A stretch of DNA of 24,299 bases from contig CAYSLU010000084.1 of the NCBI GenBank assembly GCA_964431965.1, positions 1-24,299 of the forward strand, written 5' to 3'. The translations under genes were made by a program, and so were the position numbers. This DNA is from CAYSLU01 sp964431965 (GTDB lineage: Bacteria > Verrucomicrobiota > Kiritimatiellia > CAIKKV01 > CAYSLU01). The notes beneath the pieces are model-generated. The model had not been told where the DNA came from. It saw only the letters and a list, made by a program, of their open reading frames with translations, and searched no databases. Below are positions 7,408 to 14,272 of the stretch, piece after piece (position 1 is the first letter of the stretch; each line of letters begins with the position of its first letter).

Positions 7408-7789
7408 CGGGTTCCTCGTGGCGCTGATACGGCGCGATGACGAGCAGCATCCTTGGGCATCTGAACTGTCGATGCAGTTCGCGTCGCCGTGGCGCACGTG
7501 CGAAGCGGTCCTCTCGGAGACCTTCTTCCTCGCGGGATCCGCCGTGCGGCGCAAAGTCGCCGAAGCTCTGAGGCGCGGCGTCCTCGTCAGTGATTTCCGC
7601 CTGGCGGAGGAGCAGGAGCCGGTGTTGACCATGATGGACAAGTACGCCGACGTGCCCATGAGCCTGGCCGATGCGTGTCTGGTGCGCATGACCGAGATTC
7701 TGCCCACCCCCGTGATCTTGACCACCGATACGGACTTTCGGATCTACCGACGACACAGTCGGCAGGTCGTTCCGTGCCTGATGCCATGA
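7382..7789 (+). CDS. PIN-domain ribonuclease toxin (VapC family)
   Basis: The 135-residue product has the acidic PIN residues in order: Asp8 (IADSGFLVAL), Glu41 (TCEAVL), Asp97 (PMSLADACL) and Asp116 (ILTTDTDF). These normally bind Mg2+/Mn2+ for RNA cleavage, as in VapC toxins that cut tRNA or rRNA. The length is typical. The gene overlaps the antitoxin by 26 bp, and its TGA overlaps the next ATG (ATGA at 7786-7789), so all three genes are probably translated from one mRNA. The PIN fold is clear; the RNA target cannot be read from the sequence. Confidence 0.88.
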   Translation: MARSVIADSGFLVALIRRDDEQHPWASELSMQFASPWRTCEAVLSETFFLAGSAVRRKVAEALRRGVLVSDFRLAEEQEPVLTMMDKYADVPMSLADACLVRMTEILPTPVILTTDTDFRIYRRHSRQVVPCLMP

Positions 7790-8346
7790 ATTGCACCGAA
7801 CGCATATCACTGTCCAAGATCGATCGCAGCGTACTCACATTCCGCGGATTCGATCACGTGGGGTGCCACCGGTGCGGGTGCGACGACGCGTGCTGCGCAT
7901 TCGGCTGCGAAGTCGATAAGTCTGCCTATGGACTGATCTACGCGCACCGGGGCATTCTCGAGCCCGTGCTCCGGACCCGCGTCGACGACTGCTTCACGCA
8001 CGAGTGGGCCGGCGAACCGGAGTTCCTGGGCGGAGACTGCACAAGGACCACGGTCGAGGGCGGATTCTGCGCGTTTCGAATGAAGGAAGCGAAAGGCTGC
8101 GCGCTCTACCACCTGGTCATCAGCCGGGGGCTTCCGCGCCGGATGATCCCGTCGATATGCCGCCTCTATCCCCTGTCCTGGTCGCCCGGCGAACTGTGCC
8201 TCGCCGACGACTTCTATGAGAAGTGCAACTGCCTGCAGGAGAACCAGGGCACCCGGTCAATCGTCCAATCGCAGTGGCTCGAGATCGAGGACATCTTCGA
8301 GCTTTCGGGGGAGGCCAGGGCCATGCTTCTGCCGCAGGCTCAGTAG
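7786..8346 (+). CDS. Cysteine-cluster protein (DUF3109 / YkgJ-like)
   Basis: The product has 186 residues, 15 of them Cys. Cys27, 30, 32, 36, 37 and 41 form the motif CHRCGCDDACCAFGC, followed by Cys69, 85, 95, 105, 125, 138, 147 and 149. This resembles the putative Zn- or Fe-S-binding cluster of the YkgJ/DUF3109 proteins, which often contain ICRLYPL as here (124-130). The function of these families is not established. The ATG at 7786 overlaps the VapC stop, implying coupled translation. The same frame extends upstream to 7675 only as antisense-like read-through within vapC. Its linkage to a toxin-antitoxin pair may be incidental or regulatory. No signal peptide. Confidence 0.75.
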   Translation: MNCTERISLSKIDRSVLTFRGFDHVGCHRCGCDDACCAFGCEVDKSAYGLIYAHRGILEPVLRTRVDDCFTHEWAGEPEFLGGDCTRTTVEGGFCAFRMKEAKGCALYHLVISRGLPRRMIPSICRLYPLSWSPGELCLADDFYEKCNCLQENQGTRSIVQSQWLEIEDIFELSGEARAMLLPQAQ

Positions 8347-8416
8347 CCGCGGCCGTAAGGCCGTGGCAGAGGCCACACGCTCACGCGTGCGGTTTCTACA
8401 GCGATGCGGCAACCGC
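8347..8416 (+). repeat. Hairpin cluster after the cysteine-cluster gene
   Basis: Immediately after the TAG, CCGCGGCC (8347-8354) and GGCCGTGG (8359-8366) pair around GTAA, a GNRA-type loop, with one G-U pair on the plus strand. An alternative stem, GTGGC/GCCAC, spans 8363-8376. CACGCGTG is a palindrome at 8382-8389, and GCGGTT (8389-8394) pairs with AACCGC (8411-8416). No T-run follows. It could protect or end the upstream mRNA, or belong to the structured repeat just downstream. Confidence 0.45.
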
Positions 8417-8472
8417 AGAACGCTGACCAGCGGATCTCCGAATCTCGAAGGTCCGACGGCACCCCCGCCCCA

Positions 8473-8671
8473 CCGTTCCGAGTCCGCGACGGAACGGGGC
8501 GAACCGCGGCGCGGCTTGGGTCGCCCCGAGTCTGCGAGGGGTCCAAAGGCGGACGCGTCAGACTGGCGCGGATGGGCGGGCGCCGCAGGCGGCGCCATAC
8601 TCCTGTATGCGCCGTCCTGCGGCAACGGCCCAGGCGGGCCAGGATCACGCGCCCGCCTGTGGCCCAAGCCG
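8473..8671 (+). repeat. Structured repeat element, copy A (possible ncRNA)
   Basis: This non-coding block is homologous to 23788-23982 and folds into nested stems. P0 is 8473-8480/8490-8497. P1 is 8512-8522/8661-8671. P3 is CCCC 8524-8527/GGGG 8538-8541. P2 is 8543-8557/8648-8662, with 13 of 15 matching and two bases shared with P1. P4 is CTGGC 8563-8567/GCCAG 8638-8642. P5 is GCCGCAGG 8582-8589/CCTGCGGC 8616-8623, topped by GGCGC-ATAC/GTAT-GCGCC with loop TCCT. The loops of P0 and P3 share GAGTCYGCGA. Several stems differ from copy B by compensated base changes. Strand + is weakly favoured by G-U positions. It lies between convergent genes in a 400-bp gene-free stretch; the rest of that stretch (to 8746) shows nothing else. 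It could be a structured RNA or a palindromic mobile element. Confidence 0.6.
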
Positions 8672-8746
8672 TGTCGCTTCTCCAACGCCGATCGCTTGGC
8701 GCTGCCGTTCGCCAAGTGCGATCACGATGGAGAGCCCGCGTCGGGC

Positions 8747-10690
8747 CTACACCAAGAACGCGCGGGTGAAGAACTTCGGGTTCTGCCAGAGCCCCTGGCG
8801 ACCGCCGTAAGTCGGGTGGCCGCACTCGCGGCCCTCGGCCGTAGCCGGCACGAACATCCAGTCGAGCCCGATGGTCTTCGGCTGCCCCCACTCGGGCTTC
8901 ACGAAGTCCGCGAACGGAAGGTCCAGCCAGACGCGGCAGCCATCCGCCGTGCGCTCGATCCGCATGTTCAGGCCGTAGCGCCGGCCCGACTTCGTTCCGT
9001 AGTCGGGAACGGCGAGAGATAGAAGAAACTGCTCCACACCATCCTCGTACGTGTTCCGCGCGCGCAGCTCAGCCGGCCGCATGTCGACGTAGAGCTCGAC
9101 GCGCCCGCCGCTCGCCTCGCCCGGGCGCGCCAGCCCTTCCATCCTGGAGCGGATGTCGAGCTCGACGGCGACGCCCGCATCGCCCCACTTCAGCCCGACC
9201 GTGTAGCCATGGGTCTCGGCGATCTCCGCGTTTCCGCCAAAGCTCGCAGGCTCGAACGTCACGCGGTGCAGACGGATCCGGTCGCGCGGAATGATGAAGA
9301 ACGGCAGCGAAACGGGCGTCTCGCGGATCTCCTGCTCGTGCGTCGTCACCGTCCGCCCGGTCAGCCGCCCCACCCCGTCGGGAACGCGAACGGCCAGCCG
9401 CCCCGACGCCGCCGCAAACGGACCGACCTCGCTGAACTCGGACACAGCCGGGTCGGGCTCACAGCCGTCAGCCAGCTCGACATGAACATGCGGACGGATC
9501 GGCTCGGGACGCAGGTTCCGCGTGGTCAGCTGCACCGACAGGGCGTCAGCAGACGCCGAGCGGATGGCCAGCACCGACCCGAACTCGCCGTAGGATGCAT
9601 CGAGGTCGCCCATCACCTTCCTCAGCACGCCCGGAATCGCGATCTTCTGGGGACACTTCGCGACGCACGAGCCGCACTCGGCGCACACCGAGGCCCGGTC
9701 CGACAGGCCGCGATACGCCGCCTTGGCGTGCTCGGTCAGCCCGAACTGCTTGAACTCGTTGTACACCCGGAAGTTTCCCGGGATGTCCACCCCGAACGGG
9801 CACGGCATGCAGTAGCCGCAGGCCGTGCAGGGCACGCCGAGACGCGCCTTGGTGCGGGCCGCCTCCGCGTCGATCTCGGCGATCTGCGCGGCCGTGAAGG
9901 GATCCCGCTCGGAAACGATCCGCACATTCTCCTCCAGCATGCCCATCGTGGACATGCCGGACAGGGCCACGCTCACGGCCGGATGCGCCAGCACGAACCG
10001 GAACGCCGCCTCCTGCGTCGACGCGACCGCGCCGCCCGTGATCTCCCGGATCCGGTCGCTCGGCACGCCCAGCCGCCCGCCGCCCACCGGGCCCATGACG
10101 ACCACGCCCACCCCCAGCTCGCCCGCCCGGTCGAGGCCGCGCTCCAGTTCGCGGAACAGCATGTTGTACTGAACCGTGACCACGTCGAACACACCGGTCT
10201 CGATCAGCTTCACGAGCGACTCCGGCGCGTCGTGGAACGAGCAGCAGATGTGTCGAATCTTTCCTTCGGCCTTGGCCCGCTCCATCAGCTTCAGCTTGCC
10301 GTTCGGGCCCAGGATGTTCCGCTCGTAGTTGGCCCAACCGTTCCCATGAAAGTTGTAGATGTCGATGTGATCGGTCTGGAGCAGCTCGAGCGACTCCTGA
10401 AGCCGCCCCCACCAGACCTCGGCGGGCGCTTCGTAGAGGTGGTTCTTGGTCGACAGCACGACGCGATCGCGGATGCCGGCCATAGCCTCACCGAGCACGC
10501 GCTGGCTGTCGCCGTTGCAGTAGCCGATGGCCGTGTCGAAATAGGTCACGCCCAGGTCGACGGCGCGCCGCAGCATCGGGATCGCCAGGCTGCGCTCGAC
10601 GCGCCCCTCGGCATTCATCGGCAGCCGCATGCACCCGAACCCGAGCCGCGACACCTTCAGTCCCGTCCGCCCCAGCGTTGTGTACCGCAT
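8747..10690 (-). CDS. Aldo/keto reductase with two [4Fe-4S] motifs and a CBM9-like C-terminal domain
   Basis: The product has 647 residues. Residues 1-285 form an AKR TIM barrel with the catalytic tetrad Asp52 (FDTA), Tyr57, Lys82 (STKN) and His115 (NFHG). Residues 288-297 (CTACGYCMPC) and 336-346 (CAECGSCVAKC) are two ferredoxin-type cluster sites, as in the ferredoxin-containing AKR subfamily. About 260 residues follow, ending in a domain resembling family-9 carbohydrate-binding/DOMON-like folds (VELYVDMRPAELR, WLDLPFADF, IGLDWMFV). I chose the ATG at 10690 with GAGAGG upstream. It is the last gene of the long minus-strand set. The substrate is unknown; a sugar-derived carbonyl is plausible. 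The extra domain is unusual for a cytoplasmic reductase, and no signal peptide is seen. Confidence 0.8.
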   Translation of the reverse strand: MRYTTLGRTGLKVSRLGFGCMRLPMNAEGRVERSLAIPMLRRAVDLGVTYFDTAIGYCNGDSQRVLGEAMAGIRDRVVLSTKNHLYEAPAEVWWGRLQESLELLQTDHIDIYNFHGNGWANYERNILGPNGKLKLMERAKAEGKIRHICCSFHDAPESLVKLIETGVFDVVTVQYNMLFRELERGLDRAGELGVGVVVMGPVGGGRLGVPSDRIREITGGAVASTQEAAFRFVLAHPAVSVALSGMSTMGMLEENVRIVSERDPFTAAQIAEIDAEAARTKARLGVPCTACGYCMPCPFGVDIPGNFRVYNEFKQFGLTEHAKAAYRGLSDRASVCAECGSCVAKCPQKIAIPGVLRKVMGDLDASYGEFGSVLAIRSASADALSVQLTTRNLRPEPIRPHVHVELADGCEPDPAVSEFSEVGPFAAASGRLAVRVPDGVGRLTGRTVTTHEQEIRETPVSLPFFIIPRDRIRLHRVTFEPASFGGNAEIAETHGYTVGLKWGDAGVAVELDIRSRMEGLARPGEASGGRVELYVDMRPAELRARNTYEDGVEQFLLSLAVPDYGTKSGRRYGLNMRIERTADGCRVWLDLPFADFVKPEWGQPKTIGLDWMFVPATAEGRECGHPTYGGRQGLWQNPKFFTRAFLV

Positions 10691-10744
10691 GTCCAATCCT
10701 CTCTCCGCGTTCGCCGCCAGCACCAGTCGGTCGCGGAGCCTACT

Positions 10745-10948
10745 CTAGTCGCATGAGCCGGACCACGCAAAACGCGCATCGGCCAGCACGCGGCACTGTG
10801 GATTCCTTTTCTTCAGGCTTGCCCTCAGGTCATCGGAATCCCAGTTATGGATTCGGCCAGCCAACGACTCGGAGGCGTTGCGGATCAGGTCCGGCGAGGT
10901 GCTGCCAAGCAACAGGAACCGGCATATCACAGGCACCCACCATCTCAC
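10745..10948 (-). pseudogene. Fragment of an AAA_14/DUF4143-type ATPase gene
   Basis: Minus-strand bases 10850-10921 read RFLLLGSTSPDLIRNASESL followed by AGRI. This closely resembles the conserved GRFLLTGS...SESLAGR strand-helix segment after the Walker B region of bacterial AAA_14/DUF4143 ATPases. Those proteins are about 400 residues long; here no Walker A or B sequence precedes it and unrelated sequence follows, so only a remnant of about 24 residues is left. The surrounding short frame has no good start. It lies between the SDR and AKR genes and is probably debris of a deleted gene. Confidence 0.5.
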
Positions 10949-10955
10949 TCCCGAG

Positions 10956-11696
10956 CTAGAACGGGTTCATGGAGTCACGGATCTGCTTCACGCCCCAGAT
11001 CACGGCTTCCTCGATCACGCACCCCGGCGGAACGTCGATGCAGTGCACGAGCGTCCGGGCGAACTCGGCCGCGTCCGGGTACTCCTTCTGCCACGCATCG
11101 TCGAGCTTGGACGCCTTGCAGAACCCGGTTCGGGCGGCCGCCGGCATGAACGTGGTCGCCCGGCCGCCCCATGGGGCCATCTCGACTGCCAGGCAGCGGG
11201 TCAACCCCACCAGACCCGCCTTCGCCGCCGTGTAAGCGCCCCACCCGGGCCACGAGTGATGAGCGCACACGCTGGAGACGTTCACAATGAGGCCGGCCTT
11301 GCGCCGCTTCATCACCGGCAGCACCTCGCGGCACCCCCGGATGACCGACGCCAGGTTCACCTCAAGGGTCTCGGCGATGGACCGGTCGTCGAGCTGCTCG
11401 ACCGGGGCGATCTTCCCGCCCGCACCGTGGTTGTTCACGAGCACGTCGATCCGGCCGAACCGCTTCACGGCGGCCTTCACCAGGCGCTTCCAGTCGGCGG
11501 TTCGCGTCGCGTCCGCCCGGACGGCCAGCAGTCTCTCGCTCGCCAGATCCCGCTCGGCCCGGTCCAGCCTCGCCCGGTCGCGTCCCGTGATGACCACCTT
11601 CGCGCCCATCTCCAGGAGCAGGCGGGCGGCCTCAAGGCCGAATCCGCTGGAGCCGCCCGTTACCACCACAACCTGTCCCGCCACATAGTGCTTCAT
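10956..11696 (-). CDS. Short-chain dehydrogenase/reductase (SDR), classical type
   Basis: The product has 246 residues, the usual classical SDR length. The NAD(P) motif TGGSSGFG lies at residues 13-20, NNHGAG at 88-93, and the catalytic set is Asn114, Ser142, Tyr155 and Lys159 (YTAAK). TGRDR after beta-2 (Arg39) suggests NADP(H) may be accepted. The ATG at 11696 follows GGAGGA at a 4-nt gap. It starts 18 nt after the FAD oxidoreductase gene and is probably co-transcribed with it. Substrate cannot be assigned; sugar- or polyol-type alcohols fit the context of KDPG aldolase and KDG kinase. Cytoplasmic. Confidence 0.88.
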   Translation of the reverse strand: MKHYVAGQVVVVTGGSSGFGLEAARLLLEMGAKVVITGRDRARLDRAERDLASERLLAVRADATRTADWKRLVKAAVKRFGRIDVLVNNHGAGGKIAPVEQLDDRSIAETLEVNLASVIRGCREVLPVMKRRKAGLIVNVSSVCAHHSWPGWGAYTAAKAGLVGLTRCLAVEMAPWGGRATTFMPAAARTGFCKASKLDDAWQKEYPDAAEFARTLVHCIDVPPGCVIEEAVIWGVKQIRDSMNPF

Positions 11697-11714
11697 CGGA
11701 TCCTCCGCATCTGC

Positions 11715-13178
11715 TCAACCGCCTTCACCCCGGACATACGCATCCAGTTCCACCGGCATCGGCCACTCCAGTGCCACGTGCTGCTCGCGCAGCGAGCGCT
11801 GAAGCGCATCGAGCGGCGCATCGCGCAGGTCGACGCGCCGCTCGGCGGCGATCGCGGCGGCCGTTCCGGCCGCCTGCCCCAGCTGCATCATGGTTCGCGA
11901 CAGGCGGCAGCTGCTGGCCGCGATCGACGAGAACCCCGCGCCGCGGCTGGCCACCAGCAGGTTCGAGAACCCGCGCGGGACCAGCGCGTCGAACGGGATG
12001 CCGTACGGCTGCTCCACCTCGCCGCCCCGCGCCCCCCCACCCCCGTGCCGGTCCATCGCATGGTCCGCGATCGCCACGATCCGGCCGCGGTCCTGGCCCG
12101 CCAGACCGGCCAGCAGATCCTGCTCCGTCAGCATCCGCTCGGCCACGACCCGATAGCTCTCGCGAACGCCCAGCATGGGAGCCGTGCCCGCCAGACGGAA
12201 CCGCCGGAACTCCGCGAAGTGCGTCTGGACGAAATGCCAGTGCGACCGGACCCGCCGCTCGCATTCGGCCCGGGCCGCGGCGGGGCCGGCCCGGAGCGCC
12301 TCGGCCCCGTCCATCGTCGGCAGCATGTTGCAGAGGAGGTCGCCGCCCGGCAGCTCCGCGCAGCTCATGCAGGGGTGATGCGCGGCCCACCAGCACCCGG
12401 CGGCGATCCCTTCGGGCAGCGGTTGGACACCCTCGCTCGCAGCCCGCGCGATTCGGTAGACCAGCGTGACACCGTTCACGGCCGGGCGGCCTTCCACCGG
12501 CGCGTCGGGCTCGTCGAACCGGCTGCGGGGGTCGACGCCGCACAGCAGCTCCGCGCCGGCCAGACGGCACAGCGCGTCGTCGGCCGTGGCATCGACCCAC
12601 GCATCCGCGGCCACGGCCTCCCCCGAGTCGAGCACGATCGCTTCGATCCGCCCGTCGCGGACGCGCGCCTCGCGCGGCTCGGCGCCGAGCCGGAGCCGGC
12701 ACCGCCCGCTCTCGCGCAGCAGGTCCCCCGCCGCGGACGCGTAGGCGGAGGGCTCCATCGCCACGCCGTGCCAGTGCTCGCGCTGGAACGCCTCATCCGC
12801 CTTCCGGCCGGCCCCCGGATGGCGCCGCAGCGTATCCGCATAGCGGCGCGCCGGATCGATCCGCAGCTCGCCCCCCGGGAAGTTCACACGGTCGAGCCGG
12901 TGCGGCCAGTACCAGTTGTCCTGCCACGCGAAATGGCGGCCGAAGGAGTAGAGGCCGACGGCTCTGGGCACGCTTCGGAGCCAGCGGTACAGCTCGAGCG
13001 GCAGCCCGGTTCCCCCGACGCCCGGCTCCCACACGTTGACCCACGCCCGCGCAACCGTGCCGCCGATCCCGTCAGAGCGCTCGACGAGCAGGACCGAAAG
13101 CCCGGCCCGGGCCGCCGCTATGGCCGCGCCCAGTCCGCCGCTTCCGGCGCCCACGACCACCAGGTCATATCGCTCCAT
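11715..13178 (-). CDS. FAD-dependent oxidoreductase (FAD_oxidored family)
   Basis: The 487-residue protein begins with an FAD-binding Rossmann motif, VVVGAGSGGLGAAIAAARAG (residues 7-26), then LLVERSDGIGGT. A second nucleotide-associated part, DAWVDATADDALCRLAGAE, and a C-terminal LLVASRGAGFSSIAASSCR complete the pattern of PVC FAD-dependent oxidoreductases (PF12831-like), whose substrates are mostly unknown. I chose the ATG at 13178 with GGGAG 7 nt upstream; a longer frame to 13238 starts in the GC-rich spacer. It lies 96 bp after KDPG aldolase and 18 bp before the SDR, suggesting joint action on a sugar-derived substrate. No twin-arginine or Sec signal is visible. Confidence 0.82.
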   Translation of the reverse strand: MERYDLVVVGAGSGGLGAAIAAARAGLSVLLVERSDGIGGTVARAWVNVWEPGVGGTGLPLELYRWLRSVPRAVGLYSFGRHFAWQDNWYWPHRLDRVNFPGGELRIDPARRYADTLRRHPGAGRKADEAFQREHWHGVAMEPSAYASAAGDLLRESGRCRLRLGAEPREARVRDGRIEAIVLDSGEAVAADAWVDATADDALCRLAGAELLCGVDPRSRFDEPDAPVEGRPAVNGVTLVYRIARAASEGVQPLPEGIAAGCWWAAHHPCMSCAELPGGDLLCNMLPTMDGAEALRAGPAAARAECERRVRSHWHFVQTHFAEFRRFRLAGTAPMLGVRESYRVVAERMLTEQDLLAGLAGQDRGRIVAIADHAMDRHGGGGARGGEVEQPYGIPFDALVPRGFSNLLVASRGAGFSSIAASSCRLSRTMMQLGQAAGTAAAIAAERRVDLRDAPLDALQRSLREQHVALEWPMPVELDAYVRGEGG

Positions 13179-13261
13179 CGCCCGCTCCCGACGACCGGAC
13201 CGCCCCTCGACGCAAGACAGGCGCCGCCGCGCAGCCATCCGCGGTCGGCGCCCGTCCCCTT

Positions 13262-13275
13262 GCCCGCAAGCGGGC
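13262..13275 (-). repeat. Perfect hairpin just after the KDPG aldolase gene
   Basis: GCCCGC-TT-GCGGGC (read on the minus strand) starts at the first position after, and overlapping by one base, the TAG stop at 13275-13277. A larger GGCGCC-type stem follows in the same spacer (about 13222-13252). Without a T-tract it is more likely an mRNA stability or partial-termination element between the aldolase and the oxidoreductase genes than a full terminator. Confidence 0.4.
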
Positions 13276-14240
13276 TACTTCTTCTGCAGCAGGTGCACGG
13301 CGAACCCGCCGAACTCCTCCTTCAGGTACACGGCGATGAAGTTGCCCGAGGCATCCTTCTTGGCCGTGCTCATGTCCACCGCCACGCCGGTGCGCTCCAG
13401 GTAGGCCACCGCGCGCGGAATGGAGTTCGTGGAGATCGCGATGTGACCGTGCGCGCCGAGCCCGGCGCCCTTGTTCACCTCGATGCCCTTGCCGGCGAAG
13501 TTCGAGCTGTTGCCTTCCTTCAGCGGCATGTTGAACGCCGTGGCCATCTTCTTCGACAGCGACAGAGCCGCGTTGGCGTCGGCTGTGTTGATGCCGACGT
13601 GCGCCACCTCGAAGCCCAGCATGATATCGACGGCCTCGCGGGTGAGGCGCGTGATCTCGTCAAACTTGCCTTCCTTGATCAGGTCGTCCTTCACCATCCA
13701 GCTTCCGCCGCAGGCGAAGACCTTCGGGAAGAGGATGTACTCCGCCAGGTTCGCCGCCGTGATGCCGCCGGTCGGGACGAACTTCACGGCCCCGAACGGA
13801 GCCGAGATCGACTTCAGCGTCTTGATCCCGCCGAACGCATCGGCCGGGAAGAACTTCACCACGTTCAGCCCGGCTTCGAGCGCCATCTGGATATCCGTCG
13901 GCGTGGCCACGCCCGGGAAGATCGGGATCTTCCGATCGATGCAGTGCTTCACGACCGCGGGCCCGAAGCCCGGCGTCACGATGAACTTCGCGCCCGCCTT
14001 CACGGCCCGCTCGGCCTGCTCCACGGTCAGCACCGTGCCCGCGCCCAGGATCGCCCCCGGCACCTCGGCCGAAATCCGGCGCAGCGACTCCTCCGCGGCG
14101 TCCGTCCGGAAGGTCACTTCCACGACGGCCAGCCCGCCCGCCAGCACGGCCTTCGCCAGCGGCACGGCGTTCTTGGCGTCGTGAATCACGATGATCGGAA
14201 TCAGCCCGTAGTCCCCAACCTGCTTCGCAACGTCGCTCAT
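13275..14240 (-). CDS. eda: KDPG/4-hydroxy-2-oxoglutarate aldolase fused to a VOC domain
   Basis: The product has 321 residues against about 210 for plain Eda. Residues 1-205 form the class I aldolase barrel: Glu41 and Arg45 (EVTFRT), GAGTV (67-71), and Schiff-base Lys129 in VVKFFPAD. It splits KDPG to pyruvate and glyceraldehyde-3-phosphate. Residues about 210-321 (GFEVAHVGINTAD, GHIAISTNSIPRAVAYLERTG) look like a vicinal-oxygen-chelate/glyoxalase fold. The metal ligands of active VOC enzymes are not obvious, so its role is unclear. The ATG at 14240 follows AGAGGTG. It lies 32 bp after the PQQ-like gene. It completes the KDG route started by the kinase at 5923-6954. The name is firm for the N-terminal half. 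Confidence 0.9.
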   Translation of the reverse strand: MSDVAKQVGDYGLIPIIVIHDAKNAVPLAKAVLAGGLAVVEVTFRTDAAEESLRRISAEVPGAILGAGTVLTVEQAERAVKAGAKFIVTPGFGPAVVKHCIDRKIPIFPGVATPTDIQMALEAGLNVVKFFPADAFGGIKTLKSISAPFGAVKFVPTGGITAANLAEYILFPKVFACGGSWMVKDDLIKEGKFDEITRLTREAVDIMLGFEVAHVGINTADANAALSLSKKMATAFNMPLKEGNSSNFAGKGIEVNKGAGLGAHGHIAISTNSIPRAVAYLERTGVAVDMSTAKKDASGNFIAVYLKEEFGGFAVHLLQKK

Positions 14241-14272
14241 ATCACCTCTCGCTCCTGATTCGCTTCACCCGT

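Noticed and set aside
9209..10756. Plus-strand open frame opposite the aldo/keto reductase gene
   Set aside because: The opposite strand encodes intact AKR and ferredoxin motifs; this frame has none and starts and ends without signals.
10878..14258. Very long plus-strand open frame (over 1100 codons) across SDR, FAD and aldolase genes
   Set aside because: It runs antisense through three well-supported genes and their spacers and has a low-complexity Arg/Pro/Ala/His-rich product with no domain.
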